From Thermomicrobiales bacterium (GTDB lineage: Bacteria > Chloroflexota > Chloroflexia > Thermomicrobiales > UBA6265), in contig JAWKPF010000050.1 of NCBI GenBank assembly GCA_041390825.1, forward strand, positions 1-19,384: 19,384 bases of DNA, written 5' to 3'. The notes below the pieces were generated by a model, which saw only the letters and a program-made list of their open reading frames with translations, did no database searches and was not told the DNA's origin. The first letter of the stretch is position 1; each line of letters begins with the position of its first letter. A program made the translations under genes and the position numbers. This document shows positions 1-7,100 of this stretch, piece by piece.

Positions 1-504
1 GCTCCCTTCGCACCGAATCTCGATGGTGTTGTTCCCGCTGCCAACCGTGACGACCGAGGTATTGGTCACACTGGCGATGTTGACGACATCGCTCGGGTCG
101 TATCGCCAAATGTTCGCCAATCCGGTGTCAGGGTGGACCTCGAACATGTACGCGGTGCCCGCATCATCGAAGCGGCAACCGACAAAGGCGTACTTGCCGG
201 TGAGATCGCCGGCAATCGCGAAATCGACCTTTACGCTGACATCCGGCAATGGTGGGACGTTGGCAAAGGCCAACAGGTCGCCAGACCATCCTTGCTCCAG
301 GGTCTGAATGATGAACTGGCTGTTCTGGTATCCATAGAGAAAGCGAGCGGGGTCCGGCGAACCACCGAGCAACCCGGTGGCGGATGAATCCATGGTGTCC
401 TGGTAGACCTGACCTTGCGCCGCGATCCCTTGCGCTCCGCCCGCCCATGTGATGATCGATGCAAGGAGCGCTATCACGAGCGCAGTACGAATCATCCGAT
501 GCAT
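1..504 (-). CDS. Secreted lectin-like (LamG/ConA-type) protein, 5' part only
   Basis: The frame is open for 168 codons from an ATG at 504 and runs off the left edge, so the C-terminus is missing. An AGGTGG Shine-Dalgarno site lies 5 nt before the ATG. The first 30 or so residues are a signal peptide: MHRMIRT, then a hydrophobic stretch, then AQG. Next comes a DTMDSSATGLLGG segment and a beta-rich region with a GYQNSQFIIQTL strand and a YAFVGCRFDD strand. These are typical of the jelly-roll (concanavalin A/DUF1080-like) domains on secreted Chloroflexota proteins. The neighbouring propeller gene ends in a domain of the same general type, so both may bind extracellular polymer or wall carbohydrate. 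No catalytic residue can be assigned. The signal peptide and frame are clear; the fold is inferred from pattern. Confidence 0.75.
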   Translation of the reverse strand, partial: MHRMIRTALVIALLASIITWAGGAQGIAAQGQVYQDTMDSSATGLLGGSPDPARFLYGYQNSQFIIQTLEQGWSGDLLAFANVPPLPDVSVKVDFAIAGDLTGKYAFVGCRFDDAGTAYMFEVHPDTGLANIWRYDPSDVVNIASVTNTSVVTVGSGNNTIEIRCEGS

Positions 505-549
505 TGCTTCCACCTTTCCTTCAAACAAATAACGAGAACTCGACTATGA

Positions 550-602
550 ACTTCATGCGCGAGTATACCGGGGAACGATGCTCGCTGAAGAGCGCATGAA
601 GT
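550..602. repeat. 11-bp inverted repeat bracketing a promoter
   Basis: ACTTCATGCGC (550-560) is the exact reverse complement of GCGCATGAAGT (592-602). The arms are 42 nt apart start to start. The left arm covers the predicted transcription start and the right arm lies just upstream of the predicted -35 box of the minus-strand promoter. A second, wider pair, CGGGGAAC (569-576) and GTTCCCCG (643-650), lies in the same intergenic stretch. It could be an operator or a structured transcript end of the propeller gene. Confidence 0.5.
562..590 (-). promoter_or_regulatory. Candidate promoter of the lectin-like gene
   Basis: On the minus strand a TATACT -10 box (567-562, 5/6 to consensus) is preceded by a 17-nt spacer and a weak TTCAGC -35 box (590-585). 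The predicted start of transcription lies near 555, about 50 nt before the ATG at 504. An 11-bp inverted repeat brackets this promoter and is listed separately. Confidence 0.4.
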
Positions 603-686
603 CCCGTCGAACTGCCTTCGTGTCCCGAAATCGGTGTAGCGTGTTCCCCGCCGCTTCCATGCGATTGTCATCGAATTCCAGACCCG

Positions 687-3488
687 CTACGGAAGCGCCC
701 AGATCTCGAAATCGGTCACGACCGAGGTTCGTCCGGTGACGATATCGGGCACGTTCAGACCAGCGGCCACCCACACGTCGCCGGCGTTCGACGACGGCGA
801 GAGATCGAGAATGGCGACCACAGTGCCGTTGATGGCCAGGTAGCCGGTTTCCCCATCTGCCACGACTTCGATCAGATTCTGCTCGCCCGGCTCAGACTGG
901 AAGCCATGTGCCTTGCCGGTCTGATAGGCCGACTGATCGCCGATGCCGAGGAACCATTCATCTTCTGAGCTGATGACGAGGCGCAACTGATTGTTCCCCT
1001 CGACATGCCGGAACCCAAACCCGATGTCGTACGGGGTGCTCATGTCATCCGGATTGGTGAATGTCGCGCGGAAGTAGGAGTTGGTCGTGACGATCTCCGG
1101 GTAGATGCCCTGAATCACGCCCACGCCTTCGACCACATCGCCCGTGACCGGACCGTAGATCGGATCGCTGGCAAGCGCCTGATCGCGCAACTCCTCGAAT
1201 CGATCGACCTGGTCACGATCGACGTACCGATCGCGATCCTCATCGTCCTCGTCATCCTCGTCGTCCGATGTTTCTTCGTCCGCCGTTGCCATTGCCTCGG
1301 CCGCCTCGCTCTCGCTGGTTTCCTCTTCTGGCCCGGCGGTGGCGACCTCGATTTCGACCGGTGATTGAGCGACCGATTCCTGGGTCACGATCGTGGTCGG
1401 TTCCACAGCAACTGTCGGAGCCGGCGTTTGCGTTGCCGCCTCGGTAGCGGTCGGAAGGGGGGTGGTGGTCGGGGTGGCCGATTCGGCCGCCCGGAAGGCG
1501 CCGGATTCCCCACCCGACTGGACGAAACTGCTGTCGGCTTCCTCGGTCGGTGTGGCAGTAGGTGGCGCCGGCGTCGGAGTCTCGGTTGGTGGAACCGGTG
1601 TCTCCGTCGGCGGAACCGGTGTCTCCGTCGGCGGAACCGGAGTTGCCGTCGGCGGAACCGGAGTTGCCGTCGGAACGGGTGTATCCGTCGGTGTTGAGGT
1701 TGGCGTTTCCGTCGGGACTGGTGTCTCCGTGGGAAGCGGCGTCGGCGTATCCGTCGGTGTTGCCGTCGGCGTATCCGTCGGAGTGTCAGTTGGGGTCGAC
1801 GTCGGAGTGTCAGTTGGGGTCGACGTCGGCGTTGCCGTCGGCGTATCGGTCGGCGTATTCGTCGGCGTGTCGGTCGGCGTATTCGTCGGCGTCGCCGTTG
1901 GCGTATTGGATGGCGTGTTGGTCGCCGTTGCCGTTGCCGTGTTGGTCGGCGTGCTCGTCGCAGTATTGGTCGACGTCGACGTCGGTGTATTGGACGGCGT
2001 ACTGGTCGCCGTTGCCGTTGCCGTGTTGGTCGGAGTTGATGTTGGTGTATGGGTTGCCGTCGCTGTCGGCGTATAGGTTGCCGTCGCCGTGTTCGTCGGC
2101 GTATGGGTATTGGTCGGCGTGTTGGTCGGAGTGAACGTTGCCGTGGCGGTGAAGGTCATCGACGGAGTCGGCGTGATGCTCGGCGTCAACGTGACACTCG
2201 GAGTGAATGTGGCGGTCGGGGTCGGGATGATGACCTCGTCGTGTACCCCAAGCAGGTGCAGCGCTTCGTCCCGGCTGCCAAAAAAGACGCCATATTCGGC
2301 GACCGCCGGAGATGAGAGGATTTCGTCCGTGTCTTCCCAGCGCCAGAGTTCAGCGCCAGATTCGGCATCGAGGGCCAGCAGGACGCCGCTGTTCGAACCG
2401 GCGTAAACGATCCCGTCCACGACAGTGGGTGACGCATAGAAGCCTTGATCGATTGGGAAACTCCAGAGCGGCGTGCCGGTGACAGAATCGAACGCATAGA
2501 GGCCCACCGAGCTGCCGGCGAACACACGTCCATCCGCCACAGCGGGAGACGAATTCACAAAGCCGCCCGCGTTCTGGGCCCAGAGCACAGTGCCCGCGGC
2601 AGTCTCCTGCGCGATGACGACGCCGTCGATGGTGCCGTAGTAGACGATGCCGCTATCGACCGCGGCGGTGGAGAAGATGGCCGAAGCTCCGGAGGCGGAC
2701 CAGATCAGCGCGCCACTCGCGGCATCGACGGCATAGAACGAACCGTCCACTCCGCCGATGTAGATGACGCCTCCCGCGAACGTGGGCGAGGCGTAGAAAC
2801 TCGCATTTCCGGCGTAGGACCAGCGGCGCTCGCCGGTCGCGAAATCGATCGCGTAGAGCGAGTTGTCGTAGCTGGCGATATAGACAATGCCATCGACGAC
2901 TGCCGGAGAGGCGACGATCATGTCACCGGATTCGAAGCGCCAACGCTCGTCGCCGGTAGCCGCATCGAGCGCATAGAGATTGCCGTCCTCACTTCCGATC
3001 AAGACGACGCCATCGACGACTGCCGGGGAGGAATACACCTCGCCCTCGGTGCGGAAGCGCCAGGCGATGTCGCCCGTTTGCACATCGACCGCGTAGACCG
3101 AGCCGTCACCACTGCCGAAATAAACCGTGCCATCGACCACCGCGGGCGACGATTCGACATCTCCCCCAGCGTCGAAGCTCCAAATCTCTTCGATCTTGCC
3201 GGAGTCGCCGGGGCCCGGACCGTCCGCCCGGCCGTTGCGGCCGGGGTCGTTACGGAACATTTCCGGCGGTTGGGGGACAGGTGAGGCCGCATCAGGAGAG
3301 CCAGATTCTGGACTGCCTGCGATCGGCGAACCGGCATCCTGCGCCGCGGCCGCAGCCGGGAGCGCACTCCAGGCCAGCATCGCCACCAGCACAACTGCCA
3401 TCAGGAGCGAGGCGCCCCGGTTCCACCGAATCGGTCGACGTCCAGCCTGCACGCTTCCCTGCCGATCTACCGTCGAAACCCGCGGCAT
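687..3488 (-). CDS. Secreted PQQ-type beta-propeller with Thr-Pro spacer and lectin-like C-domain
   Basis: This encodes a 933-residue exported protein. After a basic N-terminus, residues 30-48 are hydrophobic and end in an Ala-rich cleavage region. Residues about 100-415 hold roughly seven or eight propeller blades, each with a variant of SSPAVVDGTVYFGS...LYALDAATGxxxW, the PQQ-binding-like (BamB/PQQ_2) repeat. Residues 419-645 are Thr-Pro repeats (TPTNTPT, PVPPTET). An Asp/Glu run (DDEDDEDDED) lies near residue 745. The last 150 residues are a jelly-roll-like domain with YFRATF, GFGFRHVEGNNQ and GYLAING strands. The frame stays open upstream to a TTG at 3563. I chose ATG 3488 because a GAGAAT -10-like box at 3544-3539 would lie inside the longer version; no strong Shine-Dalgarno site decides it. 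A structural or binding surface protein is likely; enzymatic PQQ use is not shown. Confidence 0.85.
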   Translation of the reverse strand: MPRVSTVDRQGSVQAGRRPIRWNRGASLLMAVVLVAMLAWSALPAAAAAQDAGSPIAGSPESGSPDAASPVPQPPEMFRNDPGRNGRADGPGPGDSGKIEEIWSFDAGGDVESSPAVVDGTVYFGSGDGSVYAVDVQTGDIAWRFRTEGEVYSSPAVVDGVVLIGSEDGNLYALDAATGDERWRFESGDMIVASPAVVDGIVYIASYDNSLYAIDFATGERRWSYAGNASFYASPTFAGGVIYIGGVDGSFYAVDAASGALIWSASGASAIFSTAAVDSGIVYYGTIDGVVIAQETAAGTVLWAQNAGGFVNSSPAVADGRVFAGSSVGLYAFDSVTGTPLWSFPIDQGFYASPTVVDGIVYAGSNSGVLLALDAESGAELWRWEDTDEILSSPAVAEYGVFFGSRDEALHLLGVHDEVIIPTPTATFTPSVTLTPSITPTPSMTFTATATFTPTNTPTNTHTPTNTATATYTPTATATHTPTSTPTNTATATATSTPSNTPTSTSTNTATSTPTNTATATATNTPSNTPTATPTNTPTDTPTNTPTDTPTATPTSTPTDTPTSTPTDTPTDTPTATPTDTPTPLPTETPVPTETPTSTPTDTPVPTATPVPPTATPVPPTETPVPPTETPVPPTETPTPAPPTATPTEEADSSFVQSGGESGAFRAAESATPTTTPLPTATEAATQTPAPTVAVEPTTIVTQESVAQSPVEIEVATAGPEEETSESEAAEAMATADEETSDDEDDEDDEDRDRYVDRDQVDRFEELRDQALASDPIYGPVTGDVVEGVGVIQGIYPEIVTTNSYFRATFTNPDDMSTPYDIGFGFRHVEGNNQLRLVISSEDEWFLGIGDQSAYQTGKAHGFQSEPGEQNLIEVVADGETGYLAINGTVVAILDLSPSSNAGDVWVAAGLNVPDIVTGRTSVVTDFEIWALP
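1553..2235. repeat. Nested tandem repeats encoding the Thr-Pro spacer
   Basis: The coding repeats are conserved at DNA level. A 21-bp unit, such as GGCGGAACCGGTGTCTCCGTC read on the plus strand in part, occurs four times at 1588-1671. A 24-bp unit is exactly duplicated at 1777-1800 and 1801-1824. A 50-nt block at 1903-1952 recurs at 1987-2036 with about four mismatches, an offset of 84 (4 x 21). All periods are multiples of three, so length change would keep the reading frame. This is a likely site of repeat-number variation and of assembly error. Confidence 0.85.
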
Positions 3489-3538
3489 GCGCACTGCCAG
3501 ACGGGTGACCGGTCTTCCAATCTCCGAACGTTTCTCGC

Positions 3539-3544
3539 ATTCTC
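3539..3544 (-). promoter_or_regulatory. Candidate -10 box of the propeller gene
   Basis: GAGAAT on the minus strand lies within TGAGAGAATG, 50 nt upstream of ATG 3488. The identical ten-base string occurs on the plus strand upstream of the cyclophilin gene. There is no convincing -35 box. Confidence 0.3.
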
Positions 3545-3582
3545 TCACACCACGCAAGTCCAATCACTCGCGCTTGCCAACG

Positions 3583-3611
3583 TTGTCCTCTGCTGGTGTG
3601 TCGGATACCAT
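3583..3611 (+). promoter_or_regulatory. Candidate dps promoter
   Basis: TTGTCC (3583-3588), a 17-nt spacer and TACCAT (3606-3611) each match sigma-70-type consensus at four of six positions. The start of transcription would fall near 3618, giving a leader of about 40 nt before the Dps ATG. No recognisable PerR, OxyR or Fur-type operator was seen. Confidence 0.3.
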
Positions 3612-3660
3612 TGTTCCGTATCGTTCTATCCATGAACCGTCACGGAAAGGATGGGTTCTC

Positions 3661-4155
3661 ATGACGTCGAATGCCGACCGCTTCAAGACAAGCATCGATA
3701 TTCCCGCTGGCACGCGAGCCGAAATGATCGATCTCTGCAATCAGCAGCTCGCCGACACGGCGGACCTGCAAACACAGATCAAACAGGCGCATTGGAATGT
3801 CAAGGGGCCGGAATTCATTGCGCTGCACAAGCTCTACGACGAACTGGCCGAAGAGGTCGAGGGCTATGTCGACGAAATCGCCGAGCGGGTGACGCAGTTG
3901 GGTGGCTATGCGATGGGCACTGCCAGAATGGCGGCCGCAAATTCGCGTCTTCCGGAGTTTCCGGTCGATGCCACCGATGGCATGGATACGGTAAAGGCGC
4001 TCGTTGCCCGCTACGCCGACTACGCCGCCAGCACCCGCGCCGCTATCGATGAGGCGGACAAGTCGGGCGACAAGGACACCGCCGATCTCTTCACCGAAGT
4101 GTCACGCGGGATCGACAAGGGCCTCTGGTTCCTGGAAGCGCACCTCCAGAAGTAG
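3661..4155 (+). CDS. dps: Dps-family ferritin-like DNA-protection protein
   Basis: This is a 164-residue protein of normal Dps length. Dps forms dodecamers that oxidise and store iron with peroxide and protect DNA in stress and stationary phase. The complete inter-subunit ferroxidase set is present with family spacing: H44 (QAHWNVKG), H56, D60 (LHKLYDE), D71 and E75 (VDEIAER), matching E. coli H51, H63, D67, D78 and E82. The start at 3661 is set by a GGAAAGGA Shine-Dalgarno site about 10 nt upstream and by the usual short Dps N-terminus. The N-terminal tail is short and not strongly basic, so DNA binding through a Lys-rich tail is not evident. The gene stands alone, divergent from the propeller gene. 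Confidence 0.95.
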   Translation: MTSNADRFKTSIDIPAGTRAEMIDLCNQQLADTADLQTQIKQAHWNVKGPEFIALHKLYDELAEEVEGYVDEIAERVTQLGGYAMGTARMAAANSRLPEFPVDATDGMDTVKALVARYADYAASTRAAIDEADKSGDKDTADLFTEVSRGIDKGLWFLEAHLQK

Positions 4156-4165
4156 CCAGCTCTCG

Positions 4166-4267
4166 TACGGAATCCGGGTGATTGCCAGGGGAATGGCCCA
4201 GCGTTTCGACGGTGGATTCGCGACGAGCGATCGTGTGCCGTCCCCAGGCGCCCATGCGGATTCCGTA
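4166..4267 (+). other. Structured region downstream of dps
   Basis: TACGGAATCCG (4166-4176) pairs perfectly with CGGATTCCGTA (4257-4267). Inside, GGGGA (4188-4192) can pair with TCCCC (4241-4245), or GACGG (4208-4212) with CCGTC (4238-4242). The left arm begins 10 nt after the dps stop codon, so the dps mRNA would end in a long nested hairpin. It could be a 3' UTR structure or a 3'-derived small RNA. The remaining sequence between dps and the terminator shows no gene. Confidence 0.4.
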
Positions 4268-4281
4268 TCAATGGGAGAACG

Positions 4282-4313
4282 AAAAACGCCGCCGGACTCG
4301 GGCCCGGCGGCGT
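4282..4313 (-). terminator. Intrinsic terminator of the small membrane protein gene
   Basis: A 10-bp GC-rich stem (ACGCCGCCGG at 4286-4295 with CCGGCGGCGT at 4304-4313) has an 8-nt loop. Read on the minus strand it is followed by five T residues (4286-4282, the first shared with the stem). It lies 22 nt after the stop codon of the minus-strand small gene. On the plus strand there is no T-run, though the hairpin could still help end dps transcripts. Confidence 0.8.
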
Positions 4314-4335
4314 GTTCATTCGGTACGCGTTGAAG

Positions 4336-4494
4336 TTAGTCGCGGTGGCCGTCTATCCGGTCATCCACCGTGCGCTTGCGCCGTCGTTCGGTACGATCTC
4401 CCGACACATCGACCAGTGCGTTCACCAGCACCCATGCTGCAATCAACAACACCAGGAACCATGCAACATGGTCGAGCTCACTTGGAGAGAACAT
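4336..4494 (-). CDS. Small single-span membrane protein, unknown function
   Basis: This is a 52-residue reading frame. A GGAAAGG Shine-Dalgarno site lies about 6-7 nt before the ATG at 4494, and a strong intrinsic terminator follows the TAA. The protein begins MFSPSELDHVAW, then has one hydrophobic helix of about 20 residues (10-30: AWFLVLLIAAWVLVNALV). It ends in a highly charged tail with TERRRKRTVDDR, which predicts a cytoplasmic C-terminus by the positive-inside rule. It lies 203 nt downstream of the HtrA gene on the same strand, so it may be its distal operon member or have its own promoter. I do not recognise the family. Ribosome site, hydrophobic profile and terminator together support a real gene. 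Confidence 0.65.
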   Translation of the reverse strand: MFSPSELDHVAWFLVLLIAAWVLVNALVDVSGDRTERRRKRTVDDRIDGHRD

Positions 4495-4697
4495 GCCCAG
4501 CCTTTCCAGCGCGTCGACGAACTTGCCACTGGTTCGAGTCTAGTGATGCTGGCATGGCGGCGGGAGCGCCATCTGGACCCGAAAACGGGCACGTACGTAC
4601 AGAACGGGGTCCTGCGCGCCGAGATCTGCGCCCTGAGACGGAACCGAAACACCGCATGGCGTCTCGGGACCAGGCGCTCGGCTCTCCAGTCCCTCGC

Positions 4698-5738
4698 TCA
4701 GGCGTCGGGCGGACGCTCGATGAGGGTGAGCTGGACCGTCATCATCTGATCTCCGCGCAGAACATCGACCGACACTGTCTCTCCCGGCTGGTGCATGAAG
4801 AGCACTTCGGCGAACGCGTTCTGCTCATTCACAGACACGCCATTGATGGCGATCACGATATCGCCGACTTGCAAACCGGCAGCTTCCGCGGGACCGCCCG
4901 ATGAAACAACAGAGATGTAGACGCCGTTGTCGACTGGCAGATTGGCCTGGGCGGCAATCTGCCAGTTGATGGTCTGATACGTGATGCCGAAGAACGGATA
5001 GATCACGCGTCCATCGGAAATCAGCCGCTGCGCGATGTCCCGCACCTGATTGCCTGGCAGCGCGAAGAAGAGTCCCTGGATCGACTGTCCCCCCTCTTCT
5101 GATACACCCAGCGTGTTGACGCCAACCACGTGACCATGCAGATCGAACAACGGTCCACCCGAGTTGCCCGGGTTGATCGCTGCGTCGTGCTGGATCAGGT
5201 TGTTGTAGTTGGATTGGGCCAGATCGCGGCCAAGCGCGCTGACGATTCCCTGGGTGACGGTGTTGGTGTAGGTGCCCAACGGTGAACCGATCGCCAGCAC
5301 AGTTTCGCCGACCTGCAACTCGTCCGAATTGCCAAACGTTGCGAACGTCGGCGCCTCGCCATCGATCCTGACCACGGCAAGATCGCTGATGCGGTCCGAA
5401 CCCACCAGCGTGGCTGGAAGCCGCTCGCCATTCGAAAGGATGACCTGGAACTCTTGTCCCCCCTCGACGACATGCCAATTGGTGACGACATGTCCTTCGG
5501 CGTCGATGATGAACCCGGTGCCCGATCCGACCGGCTGCACTGAGTCGAATCCCTGGAACATCTGCTGATTGATGACCGTCACGACCGACGGTCCCACCTG
5601 CTGCACGACCGAGATTGCATCGGTAGGCACGGATTCGTCCTGCGCGGTGGCGGGCGATGGCGCACCCCGCGAGAGCCCCCAGCCAACGAGCAGCCCAATG
5701 GCCAGTCCAAGCACGAAGAGCAGACGGAGGGAGCGCAT
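4698..5738 (-). CDS. HtrA/DegP-type S1C serine protease with PDZ domain
   Basis: This is a 346-residue membrane-anchored or secreted protease that degrades or refolds damaged envelope proteins. Residues 4-22 are a hydrophobic signal/anchor followed by a short linker. A trypsin-like domain follows with the full triad: H89 (TNWHVVEG), D119 (SDLAVV) and S193 (NPGNSGGPL). A single PDZ domain occupies about the last 90 residues (GPAEAAGLQVGDIVIAINGV). This is the short one-PDZ layout common in Gram-positive-type and Chloroflexota HtrA proteins. The frame extends to an ATG at 5774, but I place the start at 5738 because AGGTGA lies 5 nt upstream and a TAGAAT -10 box at 5786-5781 would put transcription start close to 5774. 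Confidence 0.93.
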   Translation of the reverse strand: MRSLRLLFVLGLAIGLLVGWGLSRGAPSPATAQDESVPTDAISVVQQVGPSVVTVINQQMFQGFDSVQPVGSGTGFIIDAEGHVVTNWHVVEGGQEFQVILSNGERLPATLVGSDRISDLAVVRIDGEAPTFATFGNSDELQVGETVLAIGSPLGTYTNTVTQGIVSALGRDLAQSNYNNLIQHDAAINPGNSGGPLFDLHGHVVGVNTLGVSEEGGQSIQGLFFALPGNQVRDIAQRLISDGRVIYPFFGITYQTINWQIAAQANLPVDNGVYISVVSSGGPAEAAGLQVGDIVIAINGVSVNEQNAFAEVLFMHQPGETVSVDVLRGDQMMTVQLTLIERPPDA

Positions 5739-5780
5739 GGGAGTCACCTTTGCACGTGGTCGAATCAGCGTCATGACCTG

Positions 5781-5786
5781 ATTCTA
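5781..5786 (-). promoter_or_regulatory. Candidate -10 box of the HtrA gene
   Basis: TAGAAT on the minus strand (5/6 to TATAAT), within CGTAGAATC, lies 43 nt upstream of the chosen start. The same nine bases occur upstream of the cupredoxin gene. No clear -35 hexamer is seen at 16-18 nt. Confidence 0.4.
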
Positions 5787-5938
5787 CGGCGACCCCGTCC
5801 ACGACGGCGCGCGCTTCAGCGCTTTTTCAGGCACGGCCACGGTACCGAGCGTGTTTCCCACTACGCAGAACGGCGAGGGCGCAAATACGTGGTATTGCCG
5901 ATGCGCTGGAGATGGGCTACTCCCTAGTATGAGATCGT

Positions 5939-5962
5939 GTTCGGTTCAGTTGGACGCCGAAC
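5939..5962. repeat. 6-bp inverted repeat upstream of the nucleotidyltransferase gene
   Basis: GTTCGG (5939-5944) and CCGAAC (5957-5962) are separated by 12 nt and lie 30 nt before the GTG start. It may be an operator half-site pair or a leader hairpin. The rest of 5787-5991 shows no gene and no convincing plus-strand promoter. Confidence 0.25.
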
Positions 5963-5991
5963 GAGATACATGGTCATTAATGGAGGACATC

Positions 5992-7083
5992 GTGAACGTA
6001 ATGGAAGCCAAGGGCACAGTCCGGCAATGGGTAGCCGCCAACGCCGAAACGTGGCCCGGATTTCGCGCGGCGCATCTGGTGGGTGGGATCACCGCGATGC
6101 CGGATGACGCGCTCTTTCCAATCACCAAGGACATCGATCTGCATCTGGTCTTCGACAACGAGAGCCCAATGGTCCAGCAACATGGACCGATCTCGAACAT
6201 TCTGGAAGCGCACGTGGACGGATTGGCGATCGAAGCAGGACTCAAACCAGTTAGCGAGTACGTGAGCCCGGAAGCGGTTCTCGGGAATCCGGAACTGGCC
6301 TTTCACTTCACCGTGGAATCGTCGATCTATGACCCGGACGGCTGGCTTTCCGACTTGAGCCGCCAGGTCATTCCGCGCTACGCCGACCGCGAATGGGTGG
6401 ACGCCCGGTTTGCGCATGAGGTTTTGGGCCAACAGCGGGCATTCGGATTGCGTCCATTGGCACAGGAGCTGCTGGGGCCATCGGGCGAGCTTTCCATGCT
6501 CGGCTATAGCAGCACTTTCCTGGCGGGCGCGTTCTCCGTGGCGGCATTGCGCTCGCCGAAGATGGGCGGCCGGGTGTTCGTGACCGTCCGCGAGTACCTC
6601 GCGGAGTACGGGCGGCTCGATCTGCAGGAACGTCTGCTGGCGATCTTCGGGCTCGATCGCTTGTCGCTTCCCGAATCGGTCGAGTTGCTGGAGGAAACCG
6701 GTTGGTTCTTCGACCTGGCATTGGAGCGGAAACAGAAACCCCACCCCTTCGATCACAAGCTGCATGCGCATCTGCGGCCATACCTGGTGGATTCCTGCCA
6801 GCGCATGATCGACGAGGGGTTCCATCGCGAGTCGGCGGCCTGGATGCTACCGTTCCATCTGGCAGCCACCGACATTCTGTCGATCGACGGCACAGAGACC
6901 GAAAGACGCTGGGCCGCGCAACGACAGGCGCGTTTCCTGGTAGAGCGCCGTTTCGATACGGACGAGATGCGCGATGCGCGGTTCGGCGAAATGGCGCAGC
7001 TTTCAGACGAGATCTTCGCGTTGTGCACGGAAATGATCGCGCGCAATCCGGCCATTCGGCAGCCGGAGCTCGCCATGCGGTAG
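5992..7083 (+). CDS. Putative nucleotidyltransferase-fold protein
   Basis: This is a 363-residue cytoplasmic protein. The start is a GTG at 5992 with a perfect GGAGG 5 nt upstream; ATGs at 5980 and 6001 are in frame but badly spaced, and longer versions lack a ribosome site. Residues 28-54 (LVGG, then 14 residues, then KDIDLHLVF) fit the Gly-Gly ... Asp-h-Asp signature of the Pol beta-type nucleotidyltransferase fold, with D47 and D49 as candidate metal ligands. E81 in GLAIEAGL is a possible third carboxylate. The remaining 250 residues are mostly helical and unrecognised. The spacing between GG and the Asp pair is slightly longer than the textbook pattern. It might modify a small molecule such as an aminoglycoside, or a macromolecule. 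A GNAT gene follows 17 nt later. Confidence 0.6.
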   Translation: MNVMEAKGTVRQWVAANAETWPGFRAAHLVGGITAMPDDALFPITKDIDLHLVFDNESPMVQQHGPISNILEAHVDGLAIEAGLKPVSEYVSPEAVLGNPELAFHFTVESSIYDPDGWLSDLSRQVIPRYADREWVDARFAHEVLGQQRAFGLRPLAQELLGPSGELSMLGYSSTFLAGAFSVAALRSPKMGGRVFVTVREYLAEYGRLDLQERLLAIFGLDRLSLPESVELLEETGWFFDLALERKQKPHPFDHKLHAHLRPYLVDSCQRMIDEGFHRESAAWMLPFHLAATDILSIDGTETERRWAAQRQARFLVERRFDTDEMRDARFGEMAQLSDEIFALCTEMIARNPAIRQPELAMR

Positions 7084-7100
7084 CTCGAGGAAATCGCGCC

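Noticed and set aside
1393..2076. 227-codon plus-strand frame rich in Val/Gly/Ser repeats
   Set aside because: It is the antisense reading of the Thr-Pro repeat in the propeller gene; it has no ribosome site and its composition follows entirely from the repeats.
4443..4652. 69-codon minus-strand frame overlapping the small membrane protein gene
   Set aside because: It is Arg/Ser-rich without a ribosome site; the overlapping frame at 4336-4494 has ribosome site, transmembrane helix and terminator.
5811..5826. Possible plus-strand terminator (GCGCT, AGCGC, then TTTTT)
   Set aside because: The loop is only two nt and no plus-strand gene ends upstream.
5851..5991. N-terminal extension of the nucleotidyltransferase from GTG 5851
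   Set aside because: The added residues are Cys/Trp-rich and unlike the rest, there is no ribosome site, and GTG 5992 has an ideal one.
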